The notes beneath the pieces were generated by a model, which searched no databases, was not told where the DNA came from, and was given only the letters and a program-made list of their open reading frames with translations. DNA of 64,000 nucleotides from a virus: positions 1-64,000 of IMG/VR virus record IMGVR_UViG_3300043446_004155. One strand, 5' to 3'. The number at the start of each line of letters is the position of its first letter. Position 1 is the stretch's first letter. Positions 15,125-23,123 of this stretch are shown one piece after another. The position numbers and the translations under genes were made by a program.

Positions 15125-15418
15125 GTGGGTCCGGAATACATTGCCATTGGCTTGACAGCCATTGTCTCAGCCATTACTGGCGGAGGGTGGGTAGCTAATC
15201 GTCTTCTTGATCGACAACGCGAACGCATCCAACAAGCGTTGGACTATACCGGATCCCAAAAACGGAGGATTGACATCTTGGAAGATCAGATCAATCGCAT
15301 GCCGATGGAGTACGTACTCAAGGTTGACTTCCTAAGAGAAATCAAAGAGATGCACGATAATTTTCGCGAAATTAATAATAAACTTGATAAGCTAATGGAA
15401 AAGATTTTATCCAAATGA
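15125..15418 (+). CDS. Single-pass membrane protein with coiled coil
   Basis: 97 residues with a GTG start. A hydrophobic helix, YIAIGLTAIVSAITGGGWVA, at the N-terminus is followed by a charged heptad helix (about residues 26-95). This is the layout of small phage lysis or membrane-tether proteins such as spanin or XhlA-type factors, but in reverse order to XhlA. It overlaps the next gene by four bases (ATGA). The function is unresolved. Confidence 0.6.
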   Translation: MGPEYIAIGLTAIVSAITGGGWVANRLLDRQRERIQQALDYTGSQKRRIDILEDQINRMPMEYVLKVDFLREIKEMHDNFREINNKLDKLMEKILSK

Positions 15419-15597
15419 CCTACGTCGTTGAAGTCCAGGAAGACGAGAACGGAGATCAGTTCATCGTCTTACCAGACGAAGTAATTGAAGATTTGGGTTG
15501 GCAAGAAGGGGATATTCTCAATTGGGATGTACGCGGAGAAGGGATTGTTCTCTCCAAAGTCCACGATCCATCTGGTTACGAAGTTTTAGAAGAGTAG
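15415..15597 (+). CDS. AbrB/SpoVT-like DNA-binding protein
   Basis: 60 residues. The core VLPDEVIEDLGWQEGD followed by L-x-W and IVLSKV fits the swapped-hairpin AbrB fold (LP-x-x-V-x-x-x-LGW-x-x-GD) shared by AbrB regulators and MazE antitoxins. The usual N-terminal arm is replaced by TYVVEVQEDENGD. No toxin gene lies beside it, so a transcription regulator is more likely than an antitoxin. It is coupled to the upstream membrane protein by an ATGA overlap. Confidence 0.65.
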   Translation: MTYVVEVQEDENGDQFIVLPDEVIEDLGWQEGDILNWDVRGEGIVLSKVHDPSGYEVLEE

Positions 15598-15623
15598 AAT
15601 ATAAAAACTAAAAGAGTTAGAAA

Positions 15624-16241
15624 ATGTTTTATAGCGGTGAATCCAACGTACCCGGAGCCCCAGGCAATCTCTTTGCAGGCGGAAACTTCATGGGTGGCGC
15701 AGGCAGCGCAATTAATCCGGAAGCATTCAAACGTGATGCGCGTCAACAAAAAATATATAACAAAGGTGTAGGAACGGACAATCCAAACGAAAAAGAGATC
15801 TTTCTCCAGCGCACCGGACCTCAACTCCCCTTTGCGTACCAAGGCGGAACGTCCTTCCCCATTGCTCAAGCTTATCCAGGAGGACAAGCCATTGGTAATG
15901 CTGGAGTTTTGGGTGGCCCCATGGAAATGGGCCCCCGCCTTGGTCCCCGCCCATTGAACTTAAATATCAACGCAGCCGATGATCGTGTGGAATCGATTGG
16001 CGGCAGTGCCAATATTCAGCTTGATCCAAATCAAACTCTTCGTTTAGGTGCTAACTTCAATCCTGCTTACACTGATGAGCTTGGCATGCAAACACCTCAA
16101 GGCTATTCAATCTACGGGTCTTACGAAACACCAGGCCTTGGCGTGAATGTAAACTATCGGAACACGGGTCGCCGTACTAATCCTGTTCCTGGTGCAGGCT
16201 TCCCCGGTGAACTTACTGCGGGATTCAAGGGCCGTTTTTAA
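15624..16241 (+). CDS. Hypothetical virion-module protein with beta-rich C-terminus
   Basis: 205 residues. The N-terminal half is Gly/Pro-rich. The C-terminal half alternates polar and nonpolar residues (VESIGGSANIQLDP, LRLGANFNPAY, YSIYGSYETPGLGVNVNYRN) and ends in GFKGRF, resembling an outer-membrane beta-barrel strand pattern with a terminal Phe. That likeness is intriguing in a phage but unproven. It overlaps the next gene by one base. Confidence 0.6.
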   Translation: MFYSGESNVPGAPGNLFAGGNFMGGAGSAINPEAFKRDARQQKIYNKGVGTDNPNEKEIFLQRTGPQLPFAYQGGTSFPIAQAYPGGQAIGNAGVLGGPMEMGPRLGPRPLNLNINAADDRVESIGGSANIQLDPNQTLRLGANFNPAYTDELGMQTPQGYSIYGSYETPGLGVNVNYRNTGRRTNPVPGAGFPGELTAGFKGRF

Positions 16242-16390
16242 TGAAAAAGAAAAAGTTAGCCAAACAAGCACTTAAGCACCCGGAGTTGTTCACTCCCGCT
16301 GAATTAGCTTATTTTGATCGCTGGCTTTGGCAACGAAAACAACACAAGAAAGCTGCTAAGATTGAGTTAAGTAAAAAGGAAAATAGTTAA
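16241..16390 (+). CDS. Small basic protein before portal
   Basis: 49 residues starting MKKKKLAKQALKHPELFTPA and continuing ELAYFDRWLWQRK. This KHPE-x-FTPAELAYF-x-RWL pattern is one I know from short cyanophage genes next to portal. It shares one base with the stop before it and one with the portal start after it, so the three genes are translated as a coupled set. The function is unknown. Confidence 0.7.
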   Translation: MKKKKLAKQALKHPELFTPAELAYFDRWLWQRKQHKKAAKIELSKKENS

Positions 16391-18639
16391 TGTCCGTCGA
16401 CGCAAAGGCCAGGCTGCGGGAAATCGTCGAATCGTACCTGGAAAAAGATTCTGGTACTGTTGTCGACACTGGTGTCGTTGCGTCGCACCTGGCACAGATG
16501 AAACTCTTTGGCATCCGCCAAGGGGTTGAGTTTTTTCCTGGCCAAGACAACTTCGGTGCACAGCGCAAGGACTTTGTTGACCGAGTTGTTAAATACAACC
16601 AAATTGATGTACGCCTGGATTCCATCTGGGATTACTTCCTGTGCGATGGTAAGGGCATTTTCTACATCCGTCCCACAAAACAAAACTATCGCGTTTATTA
16701 CTTCCGCGAACACGAGTATCGCAGTTATTACAACGTAGACGGTGAACTGGAAGAGGTGGTGATCATCTACAGCTACAAGGTCCGCAAGGCTGGTAGTTCG
16801 TACGATGGTATCAACATTGTGAACGCCACAGGCACATCAATCACTGGTGAGCCGGGCTCCAAGCGTTACATTCGTCTTTCGATCAAAGCAAATGAAATTG
16901 AAGAAACTCATTCAGACGCAGAATTAAATTTTGATATGCCCTCTGGCATGGCGCCAGGGAAAAATAAAACATTTAAAAACTCACTTGGTTTTATCCCTTG
17001 CGTTGAGATCTTCAACAATCCCAAAGGTTTTGCAAAAGAAGGGGTTGGTGAGTTCGATGCATTAGCCAACCACATCGTGACGCATGATGAGTTGGTGCGC
17101 ACCATGCGGAAGAACGTTCAGTTCTTTGGCAATCCAACGCTGTTGTCGTCTCGCCCTAAGACCGACCTGATCGAGTCCGGTGGCGAGTCCGTGGTTCAGC
17201 GCCCCTCAATTGCAGCAAACTCTGGTTTTGCTGGTGCCAGCCCCTTAAGCCGTTCAATGTTTAAGGCGGATCCTGTCTCCCGTGGTGTTGATGGTCAGAT
17301 CCGTGTGCCACGCGTCATTGCAAACCTGGAGCCTAACGACCGCGTCGGTTACATTGTTCCAGATGCAATCACTGGAGATCAAAACAATTTTGCCCGTCAG
17401 TACCGAGAAGAAATTCGTACCGCCCTTGGTGGCGTTGATGAACTTTCCATTTCGGCGGGTGTTACTGCAACTGAATACAAATCACTGTTTGGTCGTGTTT
17501 CTGCTACATCCAAGAAAAAAGCAAATGCTATTTACACTTATGGCATCTGCCGTTGTCTTGAGCTAATTATTTATCAAGAAGAACAACTATTCCGCATGTC
17601 ATTGGCTGCGGCACTTGGTATTGAACGCCCCGTTGAACCAGCCCCTACTGCTCCCCAAGAAGAAAAAGACGCTTATAAACAAGCCCAGGAACAATTTGAA
17701 CAACAAGTTCAAGATGCAATTAATGCATGTGTTCAGGCCCAGGATGTTCCTCCTGGTGTAACGGGCCTCATCCCAGATGGTGATCTCACTATGCTGTGGA
17801 GGTGGACAGGACCTGTTTACGAAGATTCGACGCAAGACGTACTTAACAATTCAATTGTGGTACGAAATCTGCAAGAATTAGGTGTTGATAGCATTGAAGC
17901 ACTGAAATACCTCTTTCCGTCTAAGACGGATGAGGAACGGGCCGAGATGCTATCTGGGTTCCCGTTCAGGATGGTGAGTGAACTACAGGGCGCTTTTGCT
18001 CAATTCTCTCGCCTGGTGGGTGGCCTGATGCAGACCCCTCACCCGCAGTCACCGAACCTTCCGATGGCTGCCGATCCCAGGTTGGATTTAACTCCATATC
18101 TGTATCGAACTCTAGAGGCTTTACAAAAGGAGATGAGTTATGCAGGACGCTACCGTCCAATCGATCCCACAGACGAGCCCGACTCCGGCAGTAGCGCCGA
18201 GCAGTTACGTGACTCCGTCTTACCAGCCGAGCCAAGCCCCGGTCTCGTACCAAGCAGCCCCGGCGAATTACCAGGTGGCAGCACCTCAGGCGGCCCCGGT
18301 TTACCAACCCTCAGCCCCTACTCAGTACGCCCCCCAATCCCAACCGGCGGAAGCCCAGAGCAATCCGTGGGAATCGGCGTTCAACAAGGTGGTGAACCTG
18401 CTGAGCGCACCAGTTCAATCCCCATTCCAGGGTCAACCATCAGCTCCGACGACGAGCTACGCCCCGGCCAACTACGGTTCGGTGAGCAGCCCAGCTACGC
18501 AACAATCGGTTCCGCAGACCTGGTCAACCAACCAGGCTTACTCGCCCAGCTCTTCCCCAACTTACTCGGAGAGCCTGAGTCAGGAAAGCCAGCAGGTCCT
18601 CGCCGCGTTCGGAAGCGAAGCTCCCGCAATTCTAAATAA
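16390..18639 (+). CDS. Portal protein with overprinted C-terminal tail
   Basis: 749 residues, similar in size to the large portals of N4- and P22-type podoviruses. It forms the ring through which DNA enters and leaves the head. The assignment rests on length, mixed alpha/beta core (RLDSIWDYFLCDGKG, NPKGFAKEGVGEFDALANHI, a clip/stem-like region with GVDELSISAGVTATEYKSL) and position between terL and scaffold/capsid. The conserved-looking part ends near residue 585 (LQKEMSYAGRY). The last 165 residues are Pro/Ser/Gly-rich and overlap the next gene in another frame for 500 bases, so they may be a secondary extension. Confidence 0.85.
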   Translation: MSVDAKARLREIVESYLEKDSGTVVDTGVVASHLAQMKLFGIRQGVEFFPGQDNFGAQRKDFVDRVVKYNQIDVRLDSIWDYFLCDGKGIFYIRPTKQNYRVYYFREHEYRSYYNVDGELEEVVIIYSYKVRKAGSSYDGINIVNATGTSITGEPGSKRYIRLSIKANEIEETHSDAELNFDMPSGMAPGKNKTFKNSLGFIPCVEIFNNPKGFAKEGVGEFDALANHIVTHDELVRTMRKNVQFFGNPTLLSSRPKTDLIESGGESVVQRPSIAANSGFAGASPLSRSMFKADPVSRGVDGQIRVPRVIANLEPNDRVGYIVPDAITGDQNNFARQYREEIRTALGGVDELSISAGVTATEYKSLFGRVSATSKKKANAIYTYGICRCLELIIYQEEQLFRMSLAAALGIERPVEPAPTAPQEEKDAYKQAQEQFEQQVQDAINACVQAQDVPPGVTGLIPDGDLTMLWRWTGPVYEDSTQDVLNNSIVVRNLQELGVDSIEALKYLFPSKTDEERAEMLSGFPFRMVSELQGAFAQFSRLVGGLMQTPHPQSPNLPMAADPRLDLTPYLYRTLEALQKEMSYAGRYRPIDPTDEPDSGSSAEQLRDSVLPAEPSPGLVPSSPGELPGGSTSGGPGLPTLSPYSVRPPIPTGGSPEQSVGIGVQQGGEPAERTSSIPIPGSTISSDDELRPGQLRFGEQPSYATIGSADLVNQPGLLAQLFPNLLGEPESGKPAGPRRVRKRSSRNSK

Positions 18640-19066
18640 TTACGCCCTTCAGCTGGAAGGTCTTCTGGACAGTGCTGTTGCCTGGGGCCAGGAAATGACC
18701 GAGACTCTCCAGGGTTATGCAGAATTTGCCACCGAGTCTCACACTGAGAACCTGGCTTACAACGAGATCCTGACCAACCCCGATGTTCTGAGCGATTACA
18801 CGCTCCGTTTCTTCGGTCCCGAAGGTCCGTATCCTGTGCACGAAGGCGAAGCAGATCTGGAAGCTTATGGCTATCCAACTGAGCAAGTTGATCCCGCTCT
18901 CTATGGCGAGTTCCCTGCTCCTCCTGCCGCAGCTGCTCCTCAGCAACCTGCCAACTTCTGGGGCACCTTCAACGAAATGATGGCGCGTGATCCCCAGAAT
19001 GCATGGCGTGTTCTGAACCAGGCCCAGCCTAACGTTGTGTCCAACAAACTCTTCGTGATGGAGTGA
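18140..19066 (+). CDS. Candidate scaffold protein
   Basis: 308 residues. The ATG at 18140 has a strong AAAGGAG site seven bases upstream, so this start is well supported although it lies 500 bases inside the portal frame. The N-terminal 140 residues are Pro/Gln/Ser/Ala-rich and disordered. The C-terminal half is acidic and helical and ends with FWGTFNEMM, AWRVLNQAQPN and NKLFVME. Disordered acidic-helical proteins between portal and capsid are typically scaffolds that shape the prohead. The assignment is by position and composition. Confidence 0.65.
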   Translation: MQDATVQSIPQTSPTPAVAPSSYVTPSYQPSQAPVSYQAAPANYQVAAPQAAPVYQPSAPTQYAPQSQPAEAQSNPWESAFNKVVNLLSAPVQSPFQGQPSAPTTSYAPANYGSVSSPATQQSVPQTWSTNQAYSPSSSPTYSESLSQESQQVLAAFGSEAPAILNNYALQLEGLLDSAVAWGQEMTETLQGYAEFATESHTENLAYNEILTNPDVLSDYTLRFFGPEGPYPVHEGEADLEAYGYPTEQVDPALYGEFPAPPAAAAPQQPANFWGTFNEMMARDPQNAWRVLNQAQPNVVSNKLFVME

Positions 19067-19070
19067 GGCA

Positions 19071-19688
19071 GTGGTAAAACTTGCTGGTAAGTATGCAAAT
19101 GTAATCAGCAGGAATCCGATTGCTTCTGCAGTGGCTGGCGGCCTTGGCGCCGCCGGCCTTGCTACGTTAGGGAACGTCCTTTCTGGCGAAGCTCAAACGG
19201 AACAAGGGGGTCGTCTTGGCCTTGAAGCAGTGGGTGCTGGTGCCTTAGGTGCAGTCCTTGGAGCCCAAATTCCAGCCCTTCGAGGTAAAGCGTCTCAGCT
19301 TTATCGCAATATCGGCAACGTTAGCCTGGAAAATCCAGGTGCAGTTGCGCGTAAAGCGCAAATGTCTCCAAGAGAAATTCAACAAGCTGAATTCATGCGA
19401 GACATTTTAAATGAGACAGTTAAAACTGGTGTGGTATCTCCGCAACAAATGCGTGACGATATTAAAACTAGCTTAAAGCGTTCCCAAGCCGGTATTAATG
19501 CCGGTGTTATTCCTGCCGGCGTGTTGGCAGCAGGTGCCTTAGGTGGAATGACTGGTGGCGGCATTGCAAATCTTGCAGCTGGCATGGGTCTTCCAGGCAT
19601 GGGCATTGACCCAGAGGGCTACGGTTCCAACAACACACCAAGCGCACAATTTGGCGTCAAATCGCTTGCATCCACACAATATGTGTGA
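19071..19688 (+). CDS. Ala/Gly-rich virion-type protein
   Basis: 205 residues with a GTG start, four bases after the scaffold stop, and a GAGG ribosome site. Two Gly/Ala hydrophobic regions (about residues 17-65 and 140-180, GVLAAGALGGMTGGGIANLA) flank a soluble helical part. It resembles the glycine-zipper proteins at 6911-9343. It may be a minor head or ejection protein. Confidence 0.6.
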   Translation: MVKLAGKYANVISRNPIASAVAGGLGAAGLATLGNVLSGEAQTEQGGRLGLEAVGAGALGAVLGAQIPALRGKASQLYRNIGNVSLENPGAVARKAQMSPREIQQAEFMRDILNETVKTGVVSPQQMRDDIKTSLKRSQAGINAGVIPAGVLAAGALGGMTGGGIANLAAGMGLPGMGIDPEGYGSNNTPSAQFGVKSLASTQYV

Positions 19689-19719
19689 TCTAAGCTAAGT
19701 ACCTGCTAAAATTTGTGTT

Positions 19720-19746
19720 AGATAAGACACACGTGTCTTTATCTTT
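19720..19746 (+). terminator. Hairpin between scaffold block and capsid
   Basis: GATAAGACAC-AC-GTGTCTTTATC forms a stem with one bulged base and is followed by TCTTT. It could attenuate transcription between the portal-scaffold unit and the major capsid gene, which must be made in large excess, or mark mRNA processing. Confidence 0.4.
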
Positions 19747-19769
19747 CACCCGATAAAAACACTGACACT

Positions 19770-21772
19770 GGAGGATAAACCAAGGTGTTTATTGATAGCT
19801 AGTTCAGATCCTGGTAGGTATGACCTTTCAAGATTTGGTAAATAGCTCCGTGGTTACAGTCAAACTTTTCAGCAATCTTTCGATACGAGAGTCCTGCTTC
19901 TTTTAAAGCTTTGATTTGAATCACGTCTTCCGAAGAAAACTTTCTCAAAGTCTTTTTCGGTTTCCCTTTACTGGCAAAGCCATTGTTTTTATAACAACCG
20001 GTTTCCCAGGCTCTTGTTAAGTTTTCTTGTTTGGTAACGATCTCAAGATTGTCAAGTCGATTATTCCTCTTGTCATTATCTTTGTGATCAACTTGAAGGG
20101 AAAAGTTACTGGTTCCATGAGAACGCAGATCTAATCCCAAAAAAGCTACAGCCATCAAGACGTGAAGATGAAAACGTTTTCTCTTCCCATCAACAAGAAC
20201 TGAAATACGGTCATAAACACTGGTTGAGCGAATAGGGATCTCTTGAAAATATTCTTGATTATCGGGATCAAGTTGTTTTTCAAAAGCTTTCCCCTCTTCC
20301 GTTAAGTAAAGATTACCAAATCCAGGAACAAGTTTTGGATTCATGTTGTTCATAAACAAGTTTCCAAAGCGTAGCATGCCTCAACTGAACGCTCAACGTT
20401 GTCACCCCACCGAGCAATCGATGGGTGCAAACCGGATGAATTCAGGGAAGCCCTAACGTTAAGACGAGGGTAATCCTGAGCCAAGCCAATCAAGCGTGAT
20501 TGGAAGGTGCAGAGACTACTGGGTGTAACACGACCTTGTTACGTAATACCAGATTTAGCGTCCGGCATCCCACAGGGATGAAGAGATAGTCCACCCCTCT
20601 AAGAAACTAGAGACCAGGAGAACGACTTTCCAAAAATTCTTGGTGCGGAACTTTACCGTCCCCACCCTGCTTACATTGCTGAAATGGCAGTGGAGCCCGT
20701 GGTCGTCCACGACTTCACCCGTCAGCCTGGTCAAACCGTTCAGTTAGACCGCTACAAGTTCTGGGGTACCCCTGGCACCAAGGATAGCCGGGAGCGTATC
20801 GCTGACCAGACTATTGGTACCGCCAACAGCCGCAACATCACCAAAGAGAAGGTGCTTGTTGTGCTGAAAGAGTACACTGGCCCTGCTGACCCGGGTGATC
20901 CGACCCAGCCTTCGACCTTCAAGATCGCTCGTGAAACCCTGATTACCGCCCAGCGCCTGCTGCTGGACACCGGTAACCTCAACATGTTCCACCAGTCGAT
21001 CGGCAGCCTGACTCTGCTCGACGACTATCGCCGTTGGCGTGACCGCGTGTTCATCGATGAACTCGCTAAAGCCGAAGCCAATGGTGAAGCTTCCAGCACC
21101 CAAGGTGGTTACTACTTCCCTGGTGGCAAGAACAAAGCTTCTAACGGTTCTATTGCTTACACTGCTGCTGAATACGCCGCTCAGGTGCAGCAGTTCCAGG
21201 TGCGTACCGACCTGCTGACCGTTGTTAAGGACCTGCGTAAGCGCAACGTTCCTACCTTCGCTGATGGTCTGTATCGTTGCATCTGCGATCCCACCTTCAT
21301 GATGCACCTGCGTCGTGATCCTGACTTCCGTGAGATCGCTCGTTACAGCGGCAACCCTGGCCAAGGCATGTACATGGGCAACCCCATGATGCCTAACAAC
21401 GCCAGCTTCTACATGGGTCCCCAAGCTGGTCAGGGTTACTTCCTGGCTGGTGAGCCTGTGATGCCGACTGGTGTTCAGTTTGAAGGTGTGAAGTTCTTCG
21501 AGTCGACCAACTTCCCGACCAAGACTGTTAGCGCAAGCTTCACCGACACCCCTTCGTACAGCAACCAAGAAGTTGCCCAAGGTTACTTCTTCGGTCCTCA
21601 GTCCATCGGTGTTGGTATCGGCGGTCCTAACGCTCAGGTGCTCATCAACAACAACGATGACTTCAGCCGTTTCATCATCCTGATCTGGCAACTGTACGCT
21701 GGCTTCGAGATCCTGAACAAGGACTTCGTAACCACCGCCTTCAGTTTTGTTTCTGACGACGGCACCATCTGA
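19770..21772 (+). CDS. Major capsid protein, split by a group I intron
   Basis: I infer two exons: GTG at 19785 to 19796 (Met-Phe-Ile-Asp) and 20621-21772, giving 387 residues; 19770-19774 is the GGAGG ribosome site, so the feature span includes it. Exon 2 is open upstream of the ATG at 20684, reading NDFPKILGAELYRPHPAYIA, which joins in phase to exon 1. The rest has a P22/N4-type coat look: a VRTDLLTVVKDLRKRNVP helix, GLYRCICDPTFMMHLRRDPD, and a C-terminal beta region. Exon 1 ends in U and the intron in G, as group I splicing needs. Without splicing, translation would stop after five codons. A start at 20684 would lose 25 residues. Confidence 0.8.
19797..20620 (+). ncRNA. Group I self-splicing intron in capsid gene
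   Basis: The core at 20420-20620 has the conserved group I order: a UCAGGG strand (P4), GCCCU/AGGGU (P5), AAUCCUGAG, perfect CCAAUC/GAUUGG (P6), GCAGAGACUA with the matching UAGUCC (P7, GACUA/UAGUC), GUAACA/UGUUAC (P8), CAUCCC/GGGAUG, and CUCUA/UAGAG (P9). The AUUCAGGG and GAGAUAGUCC stretches are diagnostic. I could not resolve P1 or the guide sequence, so the 5' boundary at 19796/19797 rests on the in-phase protein junction. An HNH gene lies inside on the opposite strand. Confidence 0.85.
19799..20377 (-). CDS. HNH homing endonuclease, antisense inside the intron
   Basis: 192 residues. It has an HNH core, VDHKDNDKRNNRLDNLEIVT (about residues 95-114), typical of HNH homing enzymes, then a C-terminal helix-turn-helix (DVIQIKALKEAGLSYRKIAE...GAIYQILKG) that would recognise the target. 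It occupies most of the intron's 5' part but is transcribed against it; its stop codon lies two bases from the intron's 5' end. Intron homing genes usually run with the host gene, so the opposite orientation is unusual. The start could also be the internal ATG at 20353. Confidence 0.85.
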   Translation of the reverse strand: MLRFGNLFMNNMNPKLVPGFGNLYLTEEGKAFEKQLDPDNQEYFQEIPIRSTSVYDRISVLVDGKRKRFHLHVLMAVAFLGLDLRSHGTSNFSLQVDHKDNDKRNNRLDNLEIVTKQENLTRAWETGCYKNNGFASKGKPKKTLRKFSSEDVIQIKALKEAGLSYRKIAEKFDCNHGAIYQILKGHTYQDLN

Positions 21773-21805
21773 TAAAGATATAAATCCAACTTAACGGAGA
21801 AATAA

Positions 21806-22603
21806 ATGTCCTACTTGTCTTCTAAAAAGATCTATCCAGGTAACTGGACCAACGCCCTGAACGGCTGGTACAAGAACATTGATGTCGCCGCTGACGGCAG
21901 CAATGACTATTCCAAGGGTGGCCCCACTTCGGTGCTGGCCGTCCCTGGTTACCGCTACTTCCAGCAGCGTGGTTACGCCGTGGTGGATTGGGCCTCTGGT
22001 GATGCTGCCACCAAGGGCCAAACCCTGAACGTGATCGTTCCTTCGCCTTACCGCCAGGACGACACCCGCCCCGACATCACCGGCATGGTGATCTCTGGTA
22101 ATGCCACCCAACCTGCTTTCGTGTATCGCGCTGCGATCTCGGTTGCTTCTGGCTGGGGCGATGGTCGTGTTGCCACCGGCATCTATGCTGCCACCGGTAA
22201 CATCATCACTTTCGGTGCTGGTCCTACCGCCGTGACTGGCGTGGGTGAGCCTATTGCTCAGGCCAACCTGACCTCCACCACTTCTGGTGACGCCGCCACC
22301 AAGATTGTGTTCGCTGCTGGTGCTCAAGCCCTCAGCTCCACTCCGTTCCTGACCGCTACCGGCGCAACCGGCCTTGGTCCTTCTGGTGTGTATAAGTCTC
22401 TGACTGGCGCTACCACCTTTAAGGTCTTCGCTCGTGGTGCCAACACTGACACTGGTGTGTCTGGTGGTATCTACCTCGCTGACGGTGATTACAACGCTGG
22501 TCTCAAGGGTTACCTCGTGGTTGAAGTGTGCTACATCCAACCTGATGATGCACCTGGCTACGAAGATATCGAAGAGTACATCATTGGCCGCACTGTTAGC
22601 TGA
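21806..22603 (+). CDS. Capsid-accessory candidate (decoration or minor capsid)
   Basis: 265 residues, rich in Gly, Ala, Thr and beta-type stretches, with almost no charge clusters (MSYLSSKKIYPGNWTNALNG at the start, DDAPGYEDIEEYIIGRTVS at the end). High codon quality, matching the capsid gene just before it, suggests strong expression. An AACGGAG ribosome site precedes the ATG. Position right after the coat gene and composition fit a decoration or cement protein, but no family is recognised. Confidence 0.6.
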   Translation: MSYLSSKKIYPGNWTNALNGWYKNIDVAADGSNDYSKGGPTSVLAVPGYRYFQQRGYAVVDWASGDAATKGQTLNVIVPSPYRQDDTRPDITGMVISGNATQPAFVYRAAISVASGWGDGRVATGIYAATGNIITFGAGPTAVTGVGEPIAQANLTSTTSGDAATKIVFAAGAQALSSTPFLTATGATGLGPSGVYKSLTGATTFKVFARGANTDTGVSGGIYLADGDYNAGLKGYLVVEVCYIQPDDAPGYEDIEEYIIGRTVS

Positions 22604-22615
22604 TTAGGTTAAACT

Positions 22616-22643
22616 AGGACCAGAAATTAAAACATCTGGTCCT
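22616..22643 (+). promoter_or_regulatory. Hairpin abutting a start codon
   Basis: AGGACCAGA (22616-22624) pairs perfectly with TCTGGTCCT (22635-22643) around a 10-base loop. The ATG at 22645 follows after one base and has no separate Shine-Dalgarno site, though the first arm contains AGGA. The stem would hide or present the start site. Confidence 0.55.
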
Positions 22644-22644
22644 C

Positions 22645-23055
22645 ATGCTTTATCAGCATCGTAAAACCGGCGCTCGCGTCAAAGTTGTAAGCGAATGGGA
22701 TAACGGCGATTGGTTCATGGTCGAAGATCAGGACGGTCGCCTTTATACCGCTTACAAAAATGAATTGACCCCTGATGAAGCCGCAACTAAAAAAGTTGCT
22801 ACTCTTCAGGTTAAGGATAAGGCAGCCCAAGAAGAGCCTCGTACTTTCCCACCCGAAACACGTTTAAACATTAATAGTGCCACCCCTCAAATGATCGCTG
22901 ATCATATTAAGGGTATCGGTCTTAAGACAGCTCGAGAGATCAAAGATCTTCAGATGTCCTTATCGGGTGAGAAGTTTAATAGCCTTGAGCAGTTAAAACA
23001 GATTAAGCGTGTGGATTGGGAAGCTGTGCTTGCCGCCGACTTAATCAGGGTTTGA
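22645..23055 (+). CDS. Helix-hairpin-helix protein, connector candidate
   Basis: 136 residues. The N-terminal half is a small beta domain (GARVKVVSEWDNGDWFMVED). Residues about 73-136 match the ComEA-type helix-hairpin-helix pattern: LNINSATPQMI, HIKGIGLKTAREI, FNSLEQLKQIKRVD. Such domains bind DNA backbone without sequence preference. In the head-gene block it could sit at the connector and touch packaged DNA. The DNA-binding domain is well supported; the virion role is inference. Confidence 0.65.
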   Translation: MLYQHRKTGARVKVVSEWDNGDWFMVEDQDGRLYTAYKNELTPDEAATKKVATLQVKDKAAQEEPRTFPPETRLNINSATPQMIADHIKGIGLKTAREIKDLQMSLSGEKFNSLEQLKQIKRVDWEAVLAADLIRV

Positions 23056-23074
23056 TCCATTTCACAAAAGAAAG

Positions 23075-23097
23075 CCCCTGGGAGACCAGGGGTTTTT
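23075..23097 (+). terminator. Intrinsic terminator
   Basis: CCCCTGG-GAGA-CCAGGGG is a perfect 7-bp stem with a GAGA tetraloop, followed by five T residues. It closes the capsid transcription unit after the gene ending at 23055. Confidence 0.9.
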
Positions 23098-23123
23098 CGT
23101 TTTAAAATAAAAAGAAAAAGATA

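Noticed and set aside
15415-15597. Antitoxin of a toxin-antitoxin pair
   Set aside because: The AbrB/MazE-like fold is present, but neither neighbour looks like a toxin; the upstream gene is a membrane coiled-coil protein.
20744-21691. Long minus-strand open frame (315 codons) opposite the capsid gene
   Set aside because: It is a shadow of the highly biased capsid codons; composition is Val/Glu/His/Thr-rich without domains, and it lacks a ribosome site. The same applies to 21791-22540.
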